A program made the translations under genes and the position numbers. Source: Viscum album (Eukaryota; Streptophyta; Magnoliopsida; Santalales; Viscaceae). From it: DNA of 64,000 nucleotides. The notes under the pieces are model-generated. The model worked only from the letters and a program-made list of their open reading frames with translations. It had not been told where the DNA came from and made no database searches. Below, piece by piece: positions 1 to 11,710 of this stretch (the stretch's first letter is position 1; every line of letters begins with the position of its first letter). The DNA lies in assembly GCA_963277665.1 (NCBI GenBank), contig OY728160.1:46794605-46858604 (forward strand), read 5' to 3'.

Positions 1-1129
1 CTCTACAAATTGATCCCATGTGGTTTTGAATTACCGGTTAAGGTTGCGCTCTCACAGTTCACACAATTCCCGACCTCGCGTGTTTTGTGTTAACTATTCA
101 ATTGCTTTCTTAGTTTCATTTAAATTAACAACTCAATTAATAGATCATAATATGTGAATTACAGTATCTCATTGATTCAAAATAAATGAATGAATAAGGA
201 TAGAGTTCGATCGATTACTAAAAAGAACTACTCTTCCATGGGTGGTGTAGTCATCGTGGAGACGTTTTGCATAATCAACGGATTGAAAGGGTAGAACCCA
301 ATCTTGTCTCCACTCTTGATTCCAACTCAATTAAGAATATTAAGATAAGAAGAAGAGGGATGAACACAGAATATTATTTGAATAAAAATTCAAGAAACAA
401 ACATGAAAGAAAAGAAATACAAAGAAGAGGTGAGAGAGGAGAGCCTTTTTGGAAGAGAGGTTTGCACAAAGGCTTACTTCTTCCAAGAGTTGTGAGGGGC
501 TCCCAAGAGACAACCTTTCGGCCACACCTTCCCAAAGCCTCCACCAGCCCTCTAAAATAGTTAAAACCCCCTTTAAATAGAGTTTGCGAGGGCTAGAGAT
601 ACATAACTTTTTAAGTGTGAAATGAAAATCTCGGCTAAATATTTTATTCCAACTTGCACCGCCAATTTGACCTCTAAAAAGCATGAATTGACCGGCCTTC
701 CAGAAGGATTATTTGTGCCATATCATGTCCCCGAGCTTTCCTCAACCTTTGGGCTCAATCCAAGTCCTTATGTAGAGGATATGACCCAAATACAGAACCT
801 TCTCCATTCTGGACATCCCAGCCCAACTTTGACTTCATGGCCCAATTTCAACAACCAAATTAACTCTTTAGCTTTAGTGTCCTGAATAAAAGTTGTAGAT
901 AATTAAGTTATTAACACTGTTACAAAATATCAAATTCAAATAATAAATATAAAAATATTTATCTTCGAAATACTACAGTGCACTATTAAGGGTAAAACTG
1001 GAATTTTCACCAAATTTTCAAATGAATGATCAAATCCCAAATATTTTATAAATAAACACGTTTAACACAATGTAAGGAAATTATATCATTTATTATCAAT
1101 AAAATATTCAATAAAATAGTGTTTTATCA
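1..1129 (-). repeat. Athila LTR 1 (3' LTR of copy 1, cut by window start)
   Basis: Position 1 aligns to 8992 of the middle LTR and the two run colinear to 1129 / 10120 with no net length change. The boundary at 1129 is set by the terminal TCA (TGA on the minus strand) followed at once by the polypurine tract. A minus-strand TATA-like box (TATTTAAAG) lies at 571-579. This LTR differs from LTR 2 and LTR 3 at more than 20 sites where those two agree, so it is the most divergent of the three. Confidence 0.9.
571..579 (-). promoter_or_regulatory. TATA-like box in Athila LTR
   Basis: TATTTAAAG on the minus strand, followed by a purine/GT-rich stretch. The same box is present at 9562-9570 and 18547-18555 in the other two LTRs. 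It is the best core-promoter candidate for the Athila transcript. Position and conservation are seen; the function is inferred. Confidence 0.45.
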
Positions 1130-1146
1130 ACTCCCCCACACTTACC
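1130..1146 (-). other. Polypurine tract, Athila copy 1
   Basis: On the minus strand the sequence AAGTGTGGGGGAGT ends exactly where the LTR begins (TGATAAAAC). This is the expected plus-strand primer of reverse transcription. The same tract flanks LTR 2 at 10121-10137. Confidence 0.85.
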
Positions 1147-1749
1147 CTTCTGCACACCTGGGCAAAACCTCATATCAAGTAAACATCAATATCAAATCAA
1201 AACCAATTTTAAAACACATATCTTTAAGATCAATCAATTTCACACCAAGAATAAAAAAGATATCATGCCTCATAAAAAACCTTATTTCAAGTTCTCCATT
1301 TATATCATTCAATATATTTCCACTTCATTTATCCGCCCATGCACAAAACACTTACCTCGCTTGAATTTTCTCTCATCACTCAAATATCAATTTTTTTTGC
1401 AATGTCTTTCTCATACAAACTCATACAAGGGTCACCATAGGCTTGATAGATTCCTATATCGCTACCCGATGTGAGTCAAGGACATATGTTTATCATGAGG
1501 ACTTTTCAGGGTTGTTCTGTGGCTTTCGGGTGGTAGGATTAAGATGTGAAAAACTCTGAGGCTGAATGAGGAGGGCTTGACTCTTTTAAAGCAAAATTGC
1601 ATTAATCTAATTTTCATTTAAATATGGTCTTCTCTTCAATCCCCATAGTATCAATTCAGCTCCATCATCATGAAAAGTCATGAAAGGTTTACACCATTCA
1701 TCATTTCAGCATAAAAAATGTCAATCTTCTAAAACATGATTTTCTTGAA

Positions 1750-1845
1750 AGCTCCAGATGGGCACAACTTTCCACCTCAATTAGAAGCTCCAGAAAAGGC
1801 ACAACTTCACTTGTCATGAAAGCTCCAGAAAAGACACATCTTTCA
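1750..1845. repeat. Three short tandem repeats, about 35-36 bp apart
   Basis: The motif GCTCCAGA followed by a GGCACA- or GACACA-like stretch recurs at 1751, 1787 and 1822. The second Athila copy has the same array near 10740-10836. Function unknown. Confidence 0.7.
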
Positions 1846-2723
1846 ATATAATGACTTTCTTTAGTAGCAAACACATCTCTTCAGAATTTAATTTTCCACC
1901 CAAAGTATCACATAATGTGGTGGCACAACACAAGACAGCTTCCCCCACACTTAAGCTCAACTAGATTATGCAATTTCACTTCAAGAGTTGGTTGGATAGG
2001 GAAAATTGGCTTGTAATGTGGCTTAACCTAACAGGCTGTGCATGGATTCTAAGGGATACACGGATTAAATATTCAAGGTAGGCCATTATAAAAAAGGATT
2101 CTTTGAAATAGGGGTTTTAATACCAAACAAATGCCTCAATCATTTAAACACAAGTACCTCAAACCCTTAAGTTTTGACAGGAATAGATCAAATTCTGGTT
2201 AAATCAAGTATGGTTTGGTTCTCTCAAGAAGTGAGGTGAATGTAAATAATATGAAAATAATAGTTTAGAAGCCTCACAGGAAAGTGATTTCAAATATAAA
2301 GACAGTGATATTGGCATGGGATTCAAAATTCAGCGTACTTTGCATGAAATTACTAAATATTTAAACTTGAAACAAAGTCATTTCAGCATTCATTTAAGCT
2401 TAGTTTCAAGGGGTAAATTGTTTCACTTATTTATATGGATTTAAAAATGGTGATGAGAATCATTTCAGCTCAAAAGTTTCAAAAACACAGAGAAAATTGT
2501 AAAATAAACAAACAAATTTTGAAAAACACACAATTTTTTTTTTGGTTTTTTTTAAACAGGAAAACAATTGAAATTACTAAACTAAAAGGTTCCCTCCCCC
2601 ACACTTAAAATATTGCATTGTCCTCAATGTGAACCCGTGAGATGACATATGCACATGAAATTCAGAATTTTTAAATAGGACAAATAATATAAAAGTGAAA
2701 GGGTTAGGAACAGCATGATGATA

Positions 2724-4187
2724 TCAAGTGATGATGGGGTCATGCAGTGTGATAAAATCCACTGCATCAGTAGGATGTCCCTCAATGTATCTCTTCAAAC
2801 GTTGCCCATTGACTGTAAATCTCCTTCCAGTATCCTCTTGTGTGATCTCCACTACACCATAAGGAAAAACATTAGACACAATATAAGGACCTAACCATCT
2901 GGAACGCAACTTACCAGGCATCAACTTCAGTCGTGAACTATAGAGAAGGACTTTCTCTCCAACATGAAACTCCCTTTGTTGGATCATTTTGTCATGAGCT
3001 GCTTTTGATCTTTCCTTGTAGAGCCTTGAGTTCTCATATGATGACAATCGAATCTCCTCAAGCTCTTGAATTTGCAACTTCCTTTGAATTCCAGCTTGGG
3101 CCAAATCCATGTTGCATTTCTTTATAGCCCAGTAAGCCCGATGCTCGACTTCCACTGGGAGATGACATGCTTTCCCAAAAACAATCCGAAATGGGGACAT
3201 ACCAATGGGGGTCTTGTATGCTGTTCTATAAGTCCACAATGCATCATCCAAGCGCTTTCTCCAATCCTTCCTATTTGGCTGCACGGTTTTCTCCAAGATT
3301 TGTTTCAACTCACGATTTTAAACCTCAGCCTGGCCATTTGTTTGGGGGTGGTATGGTGTTGATGTTTTGTGCGTCACCCCATACTTTCGAAGGAGGGAAG
3401 CAAAATTACTATTTCAAAAGTGTGTCCCTTGGTCACTGATGATGGCCTTTGGTACTCCAAACCTGCAAAAAATTTGTGCTTTGACAAAGTCCACAACAAC
3501 ATGAGAATCGTCAGTCCTGGTGGCCTTGGCCTCCACCCATTTACTCACATAATAAACAGCAACCAAAATGTACAAAAATCCAAATGAACTAGGAAAAGGA
3601 CCCATAAAGTCGATGCCCCATACATCAAAAATCTCACAAAATAGTATGGGTTGTTGGGGCATCTCATGTCTCCTAGAAATGTTCCCAGTGTGTTGGCAAT
3701 GAGAGCATGACTTACAAAACAAATGGGCATCATGGAACAAGCTAGGCCAAACATAAAATCTTGACTCACTCTTTAATTTTTGGACTTGATGTTTCTTCAA
3801 ATTTACTGGGATTTCAGAGCCAACAATGTAATTAACTAAATCAGCATACCAAGGATGCTTACCTGAGATGGTATAGAGATGCTCATCGGGGAAAGTGTCC
3901 CGAAGTGGTACCTGGTCCAAGGTGTCACCCTCTAGTGTGTGAGTAAGCCTACTCATGTGGTCCGCCACCAATTTTTCTGACCCCTTTTTGTCCTTTATCT
4001 CGATGTCAAACTCTTGAAGAAGGAGCATCCAACGGATAAGTCACCGCTTTGCATCTGGCTTCTTCAGGAGGTACCTCAAAGCTGCATGGTCATAAAAAAC
4101 AACTACTTTAGAGCCCAATAAATATGAACGGAATTTATCTAAAGAAAATATGACAGCAAGAAACTCTTTTTCTGTGGTTGTGTAATT
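2724..4187 (-). pseudogene. Athila copy 1 RNase H C-terminus and integrase, broken
   Basis: Minus-strand continuation of pol. The N-terminal side (about 4187 down to 4029) encodes the end of RNase H, then the linker, the CKSCxxC half of the integrase zinc finger, the catalytic core (DFMGPF, SDQGTHF, GQAE) and the C-terminal DNA-binding region ending at 2724. At least four stops interrupt it: near 4185, near 4041 (CGA to TGA relative to copy 2), near 3412 just after GTHF, and at about 3318 inside the catalytic region. A core residue is also altered (VAVYYVSKW where copy 2 has VDYVSKW). The His-His half of the zinc finger is absent, as in copy 2. Not functional. Confidence 0.9.
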
Positions 4188-6263
4188 TTATTGGGCTGAA
4201 TCTAGTGTCCTTGATGCATAGGCGATCACATGTGAACGTCCTTCCACCCTCTGAGATAAGACAGCTCCAACCACGAAGTTGGAGGCGTCACACATAAGCT
4301 CAAATGGAAGGTCCCACCGTGGGGGCTGTATGATAGGTGGAGTGGTCAGACACTTCTTTAGCTCATCAAAGGAAGTCCTACAAGAATCATCAAACACAAA
4401 ATCAGAATCTTTTTGAAGTAATCGTGACATAGGAAGAGCGATCTTACTAAAATCTTTGATGAAGCGCCGATAAAATCCTGCATCCCCTAGGAAATATCTA
4501 ACATCACGCACACATGAAGGATAGGGTAAGGATGAAATAATTTCTACCTTAGATCTATCAACCTCTATCCCATGTTTTGACACCACATGCCCTAAGACAA
4601 TGCCATGCTCTACCATAAAATGACACTTTTCAAAGTTCAGGACCAGATTCTTCTCAATACAACGATTCAACACATTTCCCAAACTACTTAGACATTCATC
4701 AAATGAAGACCCATACACTGTAAAATCATCCATAAATACCTCCATGCAGGTCTCAATAAAATCAGAAAAAATACTCACCATACATCTCTGGAAGGTACCT
4801 GGGGCATTGCAAAGTCCAAATGGCATCCTCCGGTAGGCAAATTTGCCAAAGGGACAGGTGAATGTAGTCTTCTCCTGATCCTCTAGAGCTATAGGAACCT
4901 GAAAATATCCAGAAAATCAATCCAAGAAACAATAGTGTGTTTTCCCAGCTAGTCTCTCGAGCATTTGATCAATAAATGGGAGGGGGAAATGGTCCTTGCG
5001 AGTGGTCTGATTTAGTTTCCTATAATCAATACACACACGCCAACTGTTTTGCACCCTCATTGGAACTAAATCATCTTTCTCATTTTTAACAACAGTAAAA
5101 CCAGTTTTCTTAGGCACAACCTGAATTGGACTTACCCACTGTGAATCTGAAATGGGAAAGATTATACCTGCCTCGAGCAATTTCTCAACTTCCTTTTTAA
5201 CAACTTCCAGGAGGGTGGGATTGAGTCTCCTTTGTGGTTATCTCACCGGTTTAGCCCCATCCTCCAAGAGAATCCTATGCATGCAAATGGAGGGGCTAAT
5301 ACCTGATATGTCAGCCAAGGTCCACCCAATCGCCCTGATGTTCTCCCTCAAAATATTCAAAAGCCTTTCTTCATGTTCAAAAGGGAGATTGTTAGCAATG
5401 ATAACAGGTAATCTCTCACCACTCAACAAGTATGAGTATTTCAGATTTGGTGGCAATGGATTGAGTTCTAATGAAGGAGGGTGTAGTATGGATGGATACA
5501 TTGAAGGAACTGAAATATGTGCACAAAGAGCATCAGTATCAGAATAGACATCATCAAAATCATAGAATAAAGCATCAAATCCATCAGCATACTCAACAAC
5601 CATTTCATAATCAGAGTGAACATGATCAAAATCAGAATATGAATCCACATCAAAATCAAATCTTAGAGAGTCTTGTTCATTAGAAACAGGTGTGGAAGTT
5701 CTCTTAGTCATTAAACCATAACCAATACTCATAATCTCCCTAATCATAGGACAATCCAATTCCATGATGTTTTTACTTGGTGGTTCAAAATGGGAGATCA
5801 CAAAAGAAGAATGGTCCTCTGAGGGGTACTTCATGGAATCCATAACATTAAATATCACAACTTCATCTCCAAACTCCATGGAAAGTGTACCCTCATTGAC
5901 ATTTATGATAGTTTTTACAGTTTTGAGGAAGGGTCTACCTAAGATAATGGGGGCATGAGAACTTACCTGATCATCCTCCATGTTAAGAACATAGAAATCC
6001 GCTGGAAAGATCATGTCTCTTACCCAGACAAGTACATCCTCAGGGACTCCCGCTGGATATGCCGTAGCTCTATTCGCCAATTGCACCACTACTCTTGTTC
6101 GCTTCAACTCACCAACCTGCAAGGAAGAGAATACAGAGTGAGGCATCACATTTATGGAAGCACCTAAATCACAAAGTGCATCAGAAAAGTGCAACTCCCC
6201 TATGGTTCATGGGATGGTGAATGTCCCTGGATCTTTTCAATTTGTTGGCATTGCTAGAGTTGG
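4188..6263 (-). pseudogene. Athila copy 1 protease, reverse transcriptase and RNase H start, broken
   Basis: The protease motif CDLGASINVM lies near 6160 and the flap-like ILGRPFLK near 5930. An acidic, Asp/Ser-rich linker of about 90 residues follows. RT then shows WRVCIDYRKLN, the FPLPFIDQML block, MPFGLCNAPGTFQRC and the catalytic FMDDF (near 4715), and RNase H begins at PFELMCDASNF. Stops relative to copy 2 lie near 6261, 5236 (CAA to TAA), 4915 (GGA to TGA) and 4186 (TCA to TAA). The RT is split into pieces of about 87 and 212 residues. Family assignment is secure; activity is excluded as it stands. Confidence 0.92.
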
Positions 6264-8162
6264 TTAAATGAGTGCTGAGACATTCCTTCCAAGTTTTATC
6301 ATCTCATTTCCCTTGAGCCCTCTTCGATTGGTGCAGAGTTCTTTTAAGAATTTGGCATACCTTGGGATTTGCTTAATGGCTTCAAGTAGAGGAATGTTGA
6401 TCTCCACACGCTTGAATGTGTCCAAAACCTCCTTTTGCATTGCTTCTTCAGCCATATTCTTGGTTTGAACAACCCTGTTTGGAAAAGGAAGGGGTTTAGG
6501 AGGAACATCATCAATCTTTTTCTTACCTTTATCTTTCTCCTTGGATTGTTCATCAGTTGGTATGGAATGCGGCTTTTCTGAAGTTGAGGTGAATCCCGGT
6601 GGAATGGTAGGTGCAGATGTATCGTTCATTTGCTTCCCACTTCTCAATGTGATGGCACTAACATTCCCCTTTGGATTTGGAGTGGGTTGGGAAGGTAGAT
6701 TTCCAGAATTCTTACTCACAAGTTCATGGAGGGCGGTGGCAATCTAACTCATTTGAGTCTTCAACTCTCTCAGCTCCGAACCTTGACTCTTCAGCTCATT
6801 CTGTTGATTAAGAACAATTTGTTTCAAAAGATCATCAGTGTTAGAGTCTACCTTGTGTTGGATATTCCCTTGTTGCTGACTCGTTGATGTTTGAGCTTCG
6901 AATCTCTTTTGGGGTTGTTGGAAACCCTGTTGGTAAGGTGGAGGCTGCTGGAAGTTTGGTTGAAAAGGGGGCCTTTGTTGTTGTCCAGATCCATACCTCA
7001 TGTTCGCTAGATCTTTCCACCCTTGGTTGTATGTTGGATCAAACTTCTTTTGGGGATATGGTTGTTGTTGTTGCTGCTGAAATGGTCTCCCAGGGAACAC
7101 TGCTGCACAATCTTCTGTTTCTTGGAGTTGTGGGCAACAGTCAGTTGGGTGGCTTGTCTCAGTGCAAATACCACAAGGCCTTGAAGGAGGGGGTTGGGAT
7201 GTCTTTTGAGCCAATGCAATCTGCCTCACCATAGTTTTCAATTCTTCTAACTTAGTATCAATCAAATGACTTTCAAGAGAAGAAGGACTTACTTGATGTA
7301 CTCCTCGAACATGTGGTGTACCTCTAACAGCGAATTGTTGGGAGTTTTGGGCCATCTTGTCGATCAACGCACGCACAGCTACTGGTGTCTTGTCCACCAA
7401 TTCTCCTCCATCCGCAGCATCTACCATGCTCCTCTCCATGGGTGTGAGTCCTTCGTAGAAGTATTGGATGATGAGTTGCTCACTGATTTGGTGATGTGGG
7501 CAGCTTGCACACAACTTCTTGAATCTCTCCCAGTACTCATACATTGAATCCCCTTGGGCTTACTTGATCCCCGATATCTCCTTTCGAATGGATGTGGTCC
7601 TTGATGCTGGAAAAAATCTCTGCAAGAAAAGACGTTTCAAATCTTTCCAACAAGTTACATCTTCAGGTTGTAAATAATACATCCAATCTTTCGCAGCTCC
7701 ATCAAGTGAGAATGGGAATGCTCTTAGTTTGATTTGATCTTCAGAGACATTTCTAGGTTTTAGGGTTGAGCAAACCACATTAAATTATTTCAAATGTTTA
7801 TTGGGATCCTCACCAGAGAGGCCATGAAACTTTGGAAGTAAGTGAATTAACCCAGATTTCAGTTCGAAGTCCGATTCGAGATTTAGGTATGCAATACAAT
7901 TTGGTTGATAGTTAATATCAGGTGCAGCCAATTCTCGAATGGTTCTATTAAGTTCATTTCCATTGTTTCCAGCCATTGGTTCTTGTTTTATGGTTGAATT
8001 TGAATTCCTTCCAATTTCAATGTTCTGATATTGGATTAATTCTCCAACTGGTTGAATGTTGAAACTTCCCGTAGACTGAGAATGTCTGATTCGTGCCCTA
8101 AGGCTACGTTCAATCTCAGGGTCAAGATCTAAGAGATATTCGGGATTAGTTCGTGTCATCAA
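6264..8162 (-). pseudogene. Athila copy 1 gag, broken by nonsense mutations
   Basis: This copy keeps the gag N-terminus that copy 2 has lost. Starting at 8162 it reads MMTRTNPEYLLDLDPEIERS, a typical Athila beginning. The capsid part (FPFSLDGAAKDWMYYL), the zinc knuckle CGICTETSHPTDCC and a Gln/Pro-rich stretch follow, then a low-complexity Lys-rich tail. Stops lie near 7784 (GAA to TAA), 7559 (CAA to TAA), 6743 (CAG to TAG) and 6263. The four fragments are in one reading frame, so the damage is point mutation rather than frameshift. Confidence 0.9.
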
Positions 8163-8390
8163 TCAATGAAAGATGAAAAGAAGGAATGTGGACCATAGTA
8201 AAATAAAAATTTGAAGTTTGAGTTGATGGTCCAAAAAGAAGTAGAAAGAGATAAAAGAAGAAGAAGAAAAAAAAGTCAGACTGGGTAAAGACGGAAGAAA
8301 GAAGAGAGGAAGAGAATTAAAATGTAAAATAAAATAAATACCTCTAATTGGTTGAAATAATTACTTGCCTCCCCGGCAAGGGCGCCAATT
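8163..8390 (-). other. 5' leader of Athila copy 1 with tRNA-Asp-type primer binding site
   Basis: The minus-strand primer site at 8370-8387 starts TGGCGCC and ends TGCCGGGGA, three bases after the LTR end CTTTCA. This resembles the 3' end complement of plant tRNA-Asp, the usual Athila/Tat primer. The rest of the leader (8163-8368) is purine-rich on the plus strand and has no ORF of its own. Confidence 0.8.
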
Positions 8391-10120
8391 TGAAAGAGCG
8401 CTGTCGTGGGCGCCCTCAAATGATTAGTTTGATTTTGGGGTACTTAGGTGCAGCAGTGTGGCTGACCAAGGTCGTCTCTCAAAGGAGGAAGTGAATTAAA
8501 ACAACTTTTCAGAGGTATTCTAGAAACAAAATAAAAGGGAATAAAAACACTACTTGAAAGTATGGGGGTGGTTGTTTATAGTTTATGAATCTAGAAGAAG
8601 TTTGCTGGAAGAAGATTGCATTTTTTTTTTGTTTTTAATTTTGAAATGAAGTTTCGATTAGAATGACACAACAAGAAGATGTTTTTTTAGAAATCTATTT
8701 TAAAAGGCGTAATCGATCTGACTCTACCTCTTCAATCATTTATTAATCATTATCATTTAAATTAATATTCACTTAATTATGATCCCTTAATTTGTTAAAT
8801 CCCGAACCCTACGAGAATTAACTTTACCACGAAGATTGAAGTGAATTTTAACCTTAGGATAACTTCGGAACATGCAATCGCGACACCCTGATTTGATTGA
8901 TGCTCTAAAATTAGCTTATGGTCAGTGGTAAATTAAGGCACATAACCACTCTGGAAATTAGGATTAATTGAGTTTAGGGATTATATTTGAACTCTACAAA
9001 TTGATCCCATGTGGTTTTGAATTACCGGTTAAGGTTGCGCTCTCACAGTTCACACAATTCCCGACCTCGCGTGTTTTGTGTTAACTATTAAATTGCTTGC
9101 TTAGTTTCATTTAAATTAAAAACTCAATTAATAGATCATAATATGTGAATTACAGTATCTCATTGATTCAAAATAAATGAATGAAGAAGGATAGAGGTCG
9201 ATCGATTACTAAAAAGAACTACTCTTCCATGGGTGGTGTAGTCACCGTGGAGACGTTTTGCATAAGCAACGGATTGAAAGGGTAGAACCCAATCTTTTCT
9301 CCACTCTTGATTCCAACTCAATTAAGAATATTAAGATAAGAAGAAGAGGGATGAACACAGAATATTATTTGAAGAAAAATTCAAGAAACAAACATGAAAG
9401 AAAAGAAATACAAAGAAGAGGTGAGAGAGGAGAGCCTTTTTGGAAGAGAGGTTTGCACAAAGGCTTACTTCTTCCAAGAGTTGTGAGGGGCTCCCAAGAG
9501 ACACCCTTTCCGCCACACCTTCCCAAAGCCTCCACCAGCCCTCTCAAAGAGTTAAAACCCCCTTTAAATAGAGTTTGTGAGGGCTAGGGATACATAACTT
9601 TTTAAGTGTGAAATGAAAATCTCGGCTAAATATTTTATTCCAACTTGCACCGCCAATTTGACCTCCCAAACGCGTGAATTGACCGGCCTTCCAGAAGGAT
9701 TATTTGTGCCACATCATGTCCCCGAGCTTTCCTCAAAATTTGGGCTCAATCCAAGCCCGTATGTAGAGGATATGGCCCAAATACAGAACCTTCTCCATTC
9801 TGGCGAGCCCAGCCCAACTTTGACTTCATGGCCCAATTTCAACAAACAAATGAACTCTTTAGCGTTAGTGTCCTGAATAAGAGTTGTATATAATTAAGTT
9901 AGGAACACTGTTACAAAATGTCAAATTCAAATAATAAATATAAAAATATTTATCTTCGAAATACTACAGTGAACTATTAAGGGTAAAACTGGAATTTTCA
10001 CCAAATTTTCAAATGAATGATCAAATCCCAAATATTTTATAAATAAACATGTTTAACACAATGTGAGGAAATTATATCATTTATTATCAATAAAATATTC
10101 AATAAAATAGTGTTATATCA
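8391..10120 (-). repeat. Athila LTR 2 (shared middle LTR)
   Basis: A 1730-bp LTR with intact TG...CA ends on the minus strand. It serves as 5' LTR of copy 1 (primer site on its left) and 3' LTR of copy 2 (polypurine tract on its right). TATA-like box at 9562-9570. It is much closer to LTR 3 than to LTR 1. Confidence 0.95.
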
Positions 10121-11710
10121 ACTCCCCCACACTTACCCTTTTGCACACCTGGGAAAAACCTCATATCAAGTAAACATCAATATCAAATCAAAACCAATTT
10201 TAAAACACATATCTTTAAGATCAATCAATTTCACACCAAGAATAAAAAAGATATCATGCCTCATAAAAAACCTTATTTCAAGTTATCCATTTATATCATT
10301 CAATATATTTCCACTTCATTTATCCGCCCATGCACAAAACACTTACCTCGCTTGAATTTTCTCTCATCACTCAAATATCAATTTTTTTTGCAATGTCTTT
10401 CTCATCCAAACTCATACAAGGGTCACCATAGGCTTGATAGATTCCTACATCGCTACCCGATGTGAGTCAAGGACATATGTTTATCATGAGGAATTTTCAG
10501 GGTTGTTCTGTGGCTTTCAGTTGGTAGGATTAAGATGTGAAAAACTCTGAGGCTGAATGAGGAGGGCTTGACTCTTTTAAAGCAAAATTGCATTAATCTA
10601 ATTTTCACTTAAATATGGTCTTCTCTTCAATCCCCATAGTATCAATTTAGCTCCATCATCATGAAAAGTCATGAAGGGTTTACACCATTCATCATTTCAG
10701 CATAAAAAATGTCAATCTTCTAAAACATGATTTTCTTGAAAGCTCCAGATGGGCACAGCTTTCCACCTCAATTAGAAGCTCCAGAAAAGGCACAGCTTCA
10801 CTTGTCATGAAAGCTCCAGAAAAGGCACAGCTTTCAATATAATGACTTTCTTTAGCAGCAAACACATCTCTTCAGAATTTAATTTTCCACCCAAATTATC
10901 ACATAATGTGGTGGCACAACACAAGACAGCTTCCCCCACACTTAAGCTCAACTAGATTATGCAATTTCACTTCAAGAGTTGGTTGGATAGGGAAAATTGG
11001 CTTGTAATGTGGCTTAACCTAACAGGCTGTGCATGGATTCTAAGGGCTACAAGGATTAAATATTCAAGGTAGGCCATTATAAAAAAGGATTCTTTGAAAT
11101 AGGGGTTTTAATACCAAACAAATGCCTCAATCATTTAAACACAAGTACCTCAAACCCTCAAGTTTTGACAGGAATAGATCAAATTCTGGTTAAATCAAGT
11201 ATGGTTTGGTTCTCTCAAGAAGTGAGGTGAATGTAAAGAATATGAAAATAATGGTTTAGAAGCCTCACAGGAAAGTGATTTCAAATATAAAGACAGTGAG
11301 ATTGGCATGGGATTCAAAATTCAGCGTACTTTGCATGAAATTACTAAATATTTGAACTTGAAACAAAGTCATTTCAGCATTCATTTAAGCTTAGTTTCAG
11401 GGGGTAAATTGTTTCACTTATTGATATGGATTTAAAAATGGTGATGAGAATCATTTCAGCTCAAAAGTTTCAAAAACACACAGAAAATTGTAAAATAAAC
11501 ACACAAATTTTAAAAAACACACAATTTTTTTTGGTTTTTTTAACAGGAAAACAATTGAAATTACTAAACTAAAAGGTTCCCTCCCCCACACTTAAAATAT
11601 TGCATTGTCCTCAATGTGAACCCGTGAGATGATATATGCACATGAAATTCAGAATTTTTAAATAGGACAAATAATATAAAAGTGAAAGGGTTAGGAACAG
11701 CCTGATGGGA
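10121..11710 (-). other. Noncoding spacer of Athila copy 2 with polypurine tract
   Basis: Colinear with 1130-2723. The polypurine tract sits at 10121-10137, with further tract-like motifs at about 10933-10945 and 11583-11595 and the short tandem repeat near 10740-10836. No envelope-like ORF is visible. Confidence 0.8.

Larger units (their letters stand above)
1130..2723 (-). other. Noncoding spacer of Athila copy 1 between integrase and 3' LTR
   Basis: This is the position where Athila elements often carry a third, envelope-like reading frame. No long or family-like ORF remains here. What I see is the polypurine tract at the LTR edge, two further polypurine motifs (1942-1954 and 2596-2608, read on the minus strand), a short tandem repeat at 1750-1845, and homopolymer-rich DNA around 2520-2560. 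The equivalent spacer of copy 2 (10121-11710) is colinear and equally non-coding. Confidence 0.75.

Noticed and set aside
340..684. ORFs on both strands over 267-684 and equivalents at 9258-9587 and 18243-18572
   Set aside because: They overlap the LTR promoter region, differ in length between the three LTRs, and are composed of purine/pyrimidine-biased residues; treated as chance frames.
1130..2723. Envelope-like ORF expected for Athila in the 3' spacer
   Set aside because: No frame of useful length, signal peptide or transmembrane pattern is readable in either copy.
5152..7547. Many plus-strand ORFs of 60-131 codons over the Athila pol and gag regions
   Set aside because: They are antisense shadows of the minus-strand coding frames.
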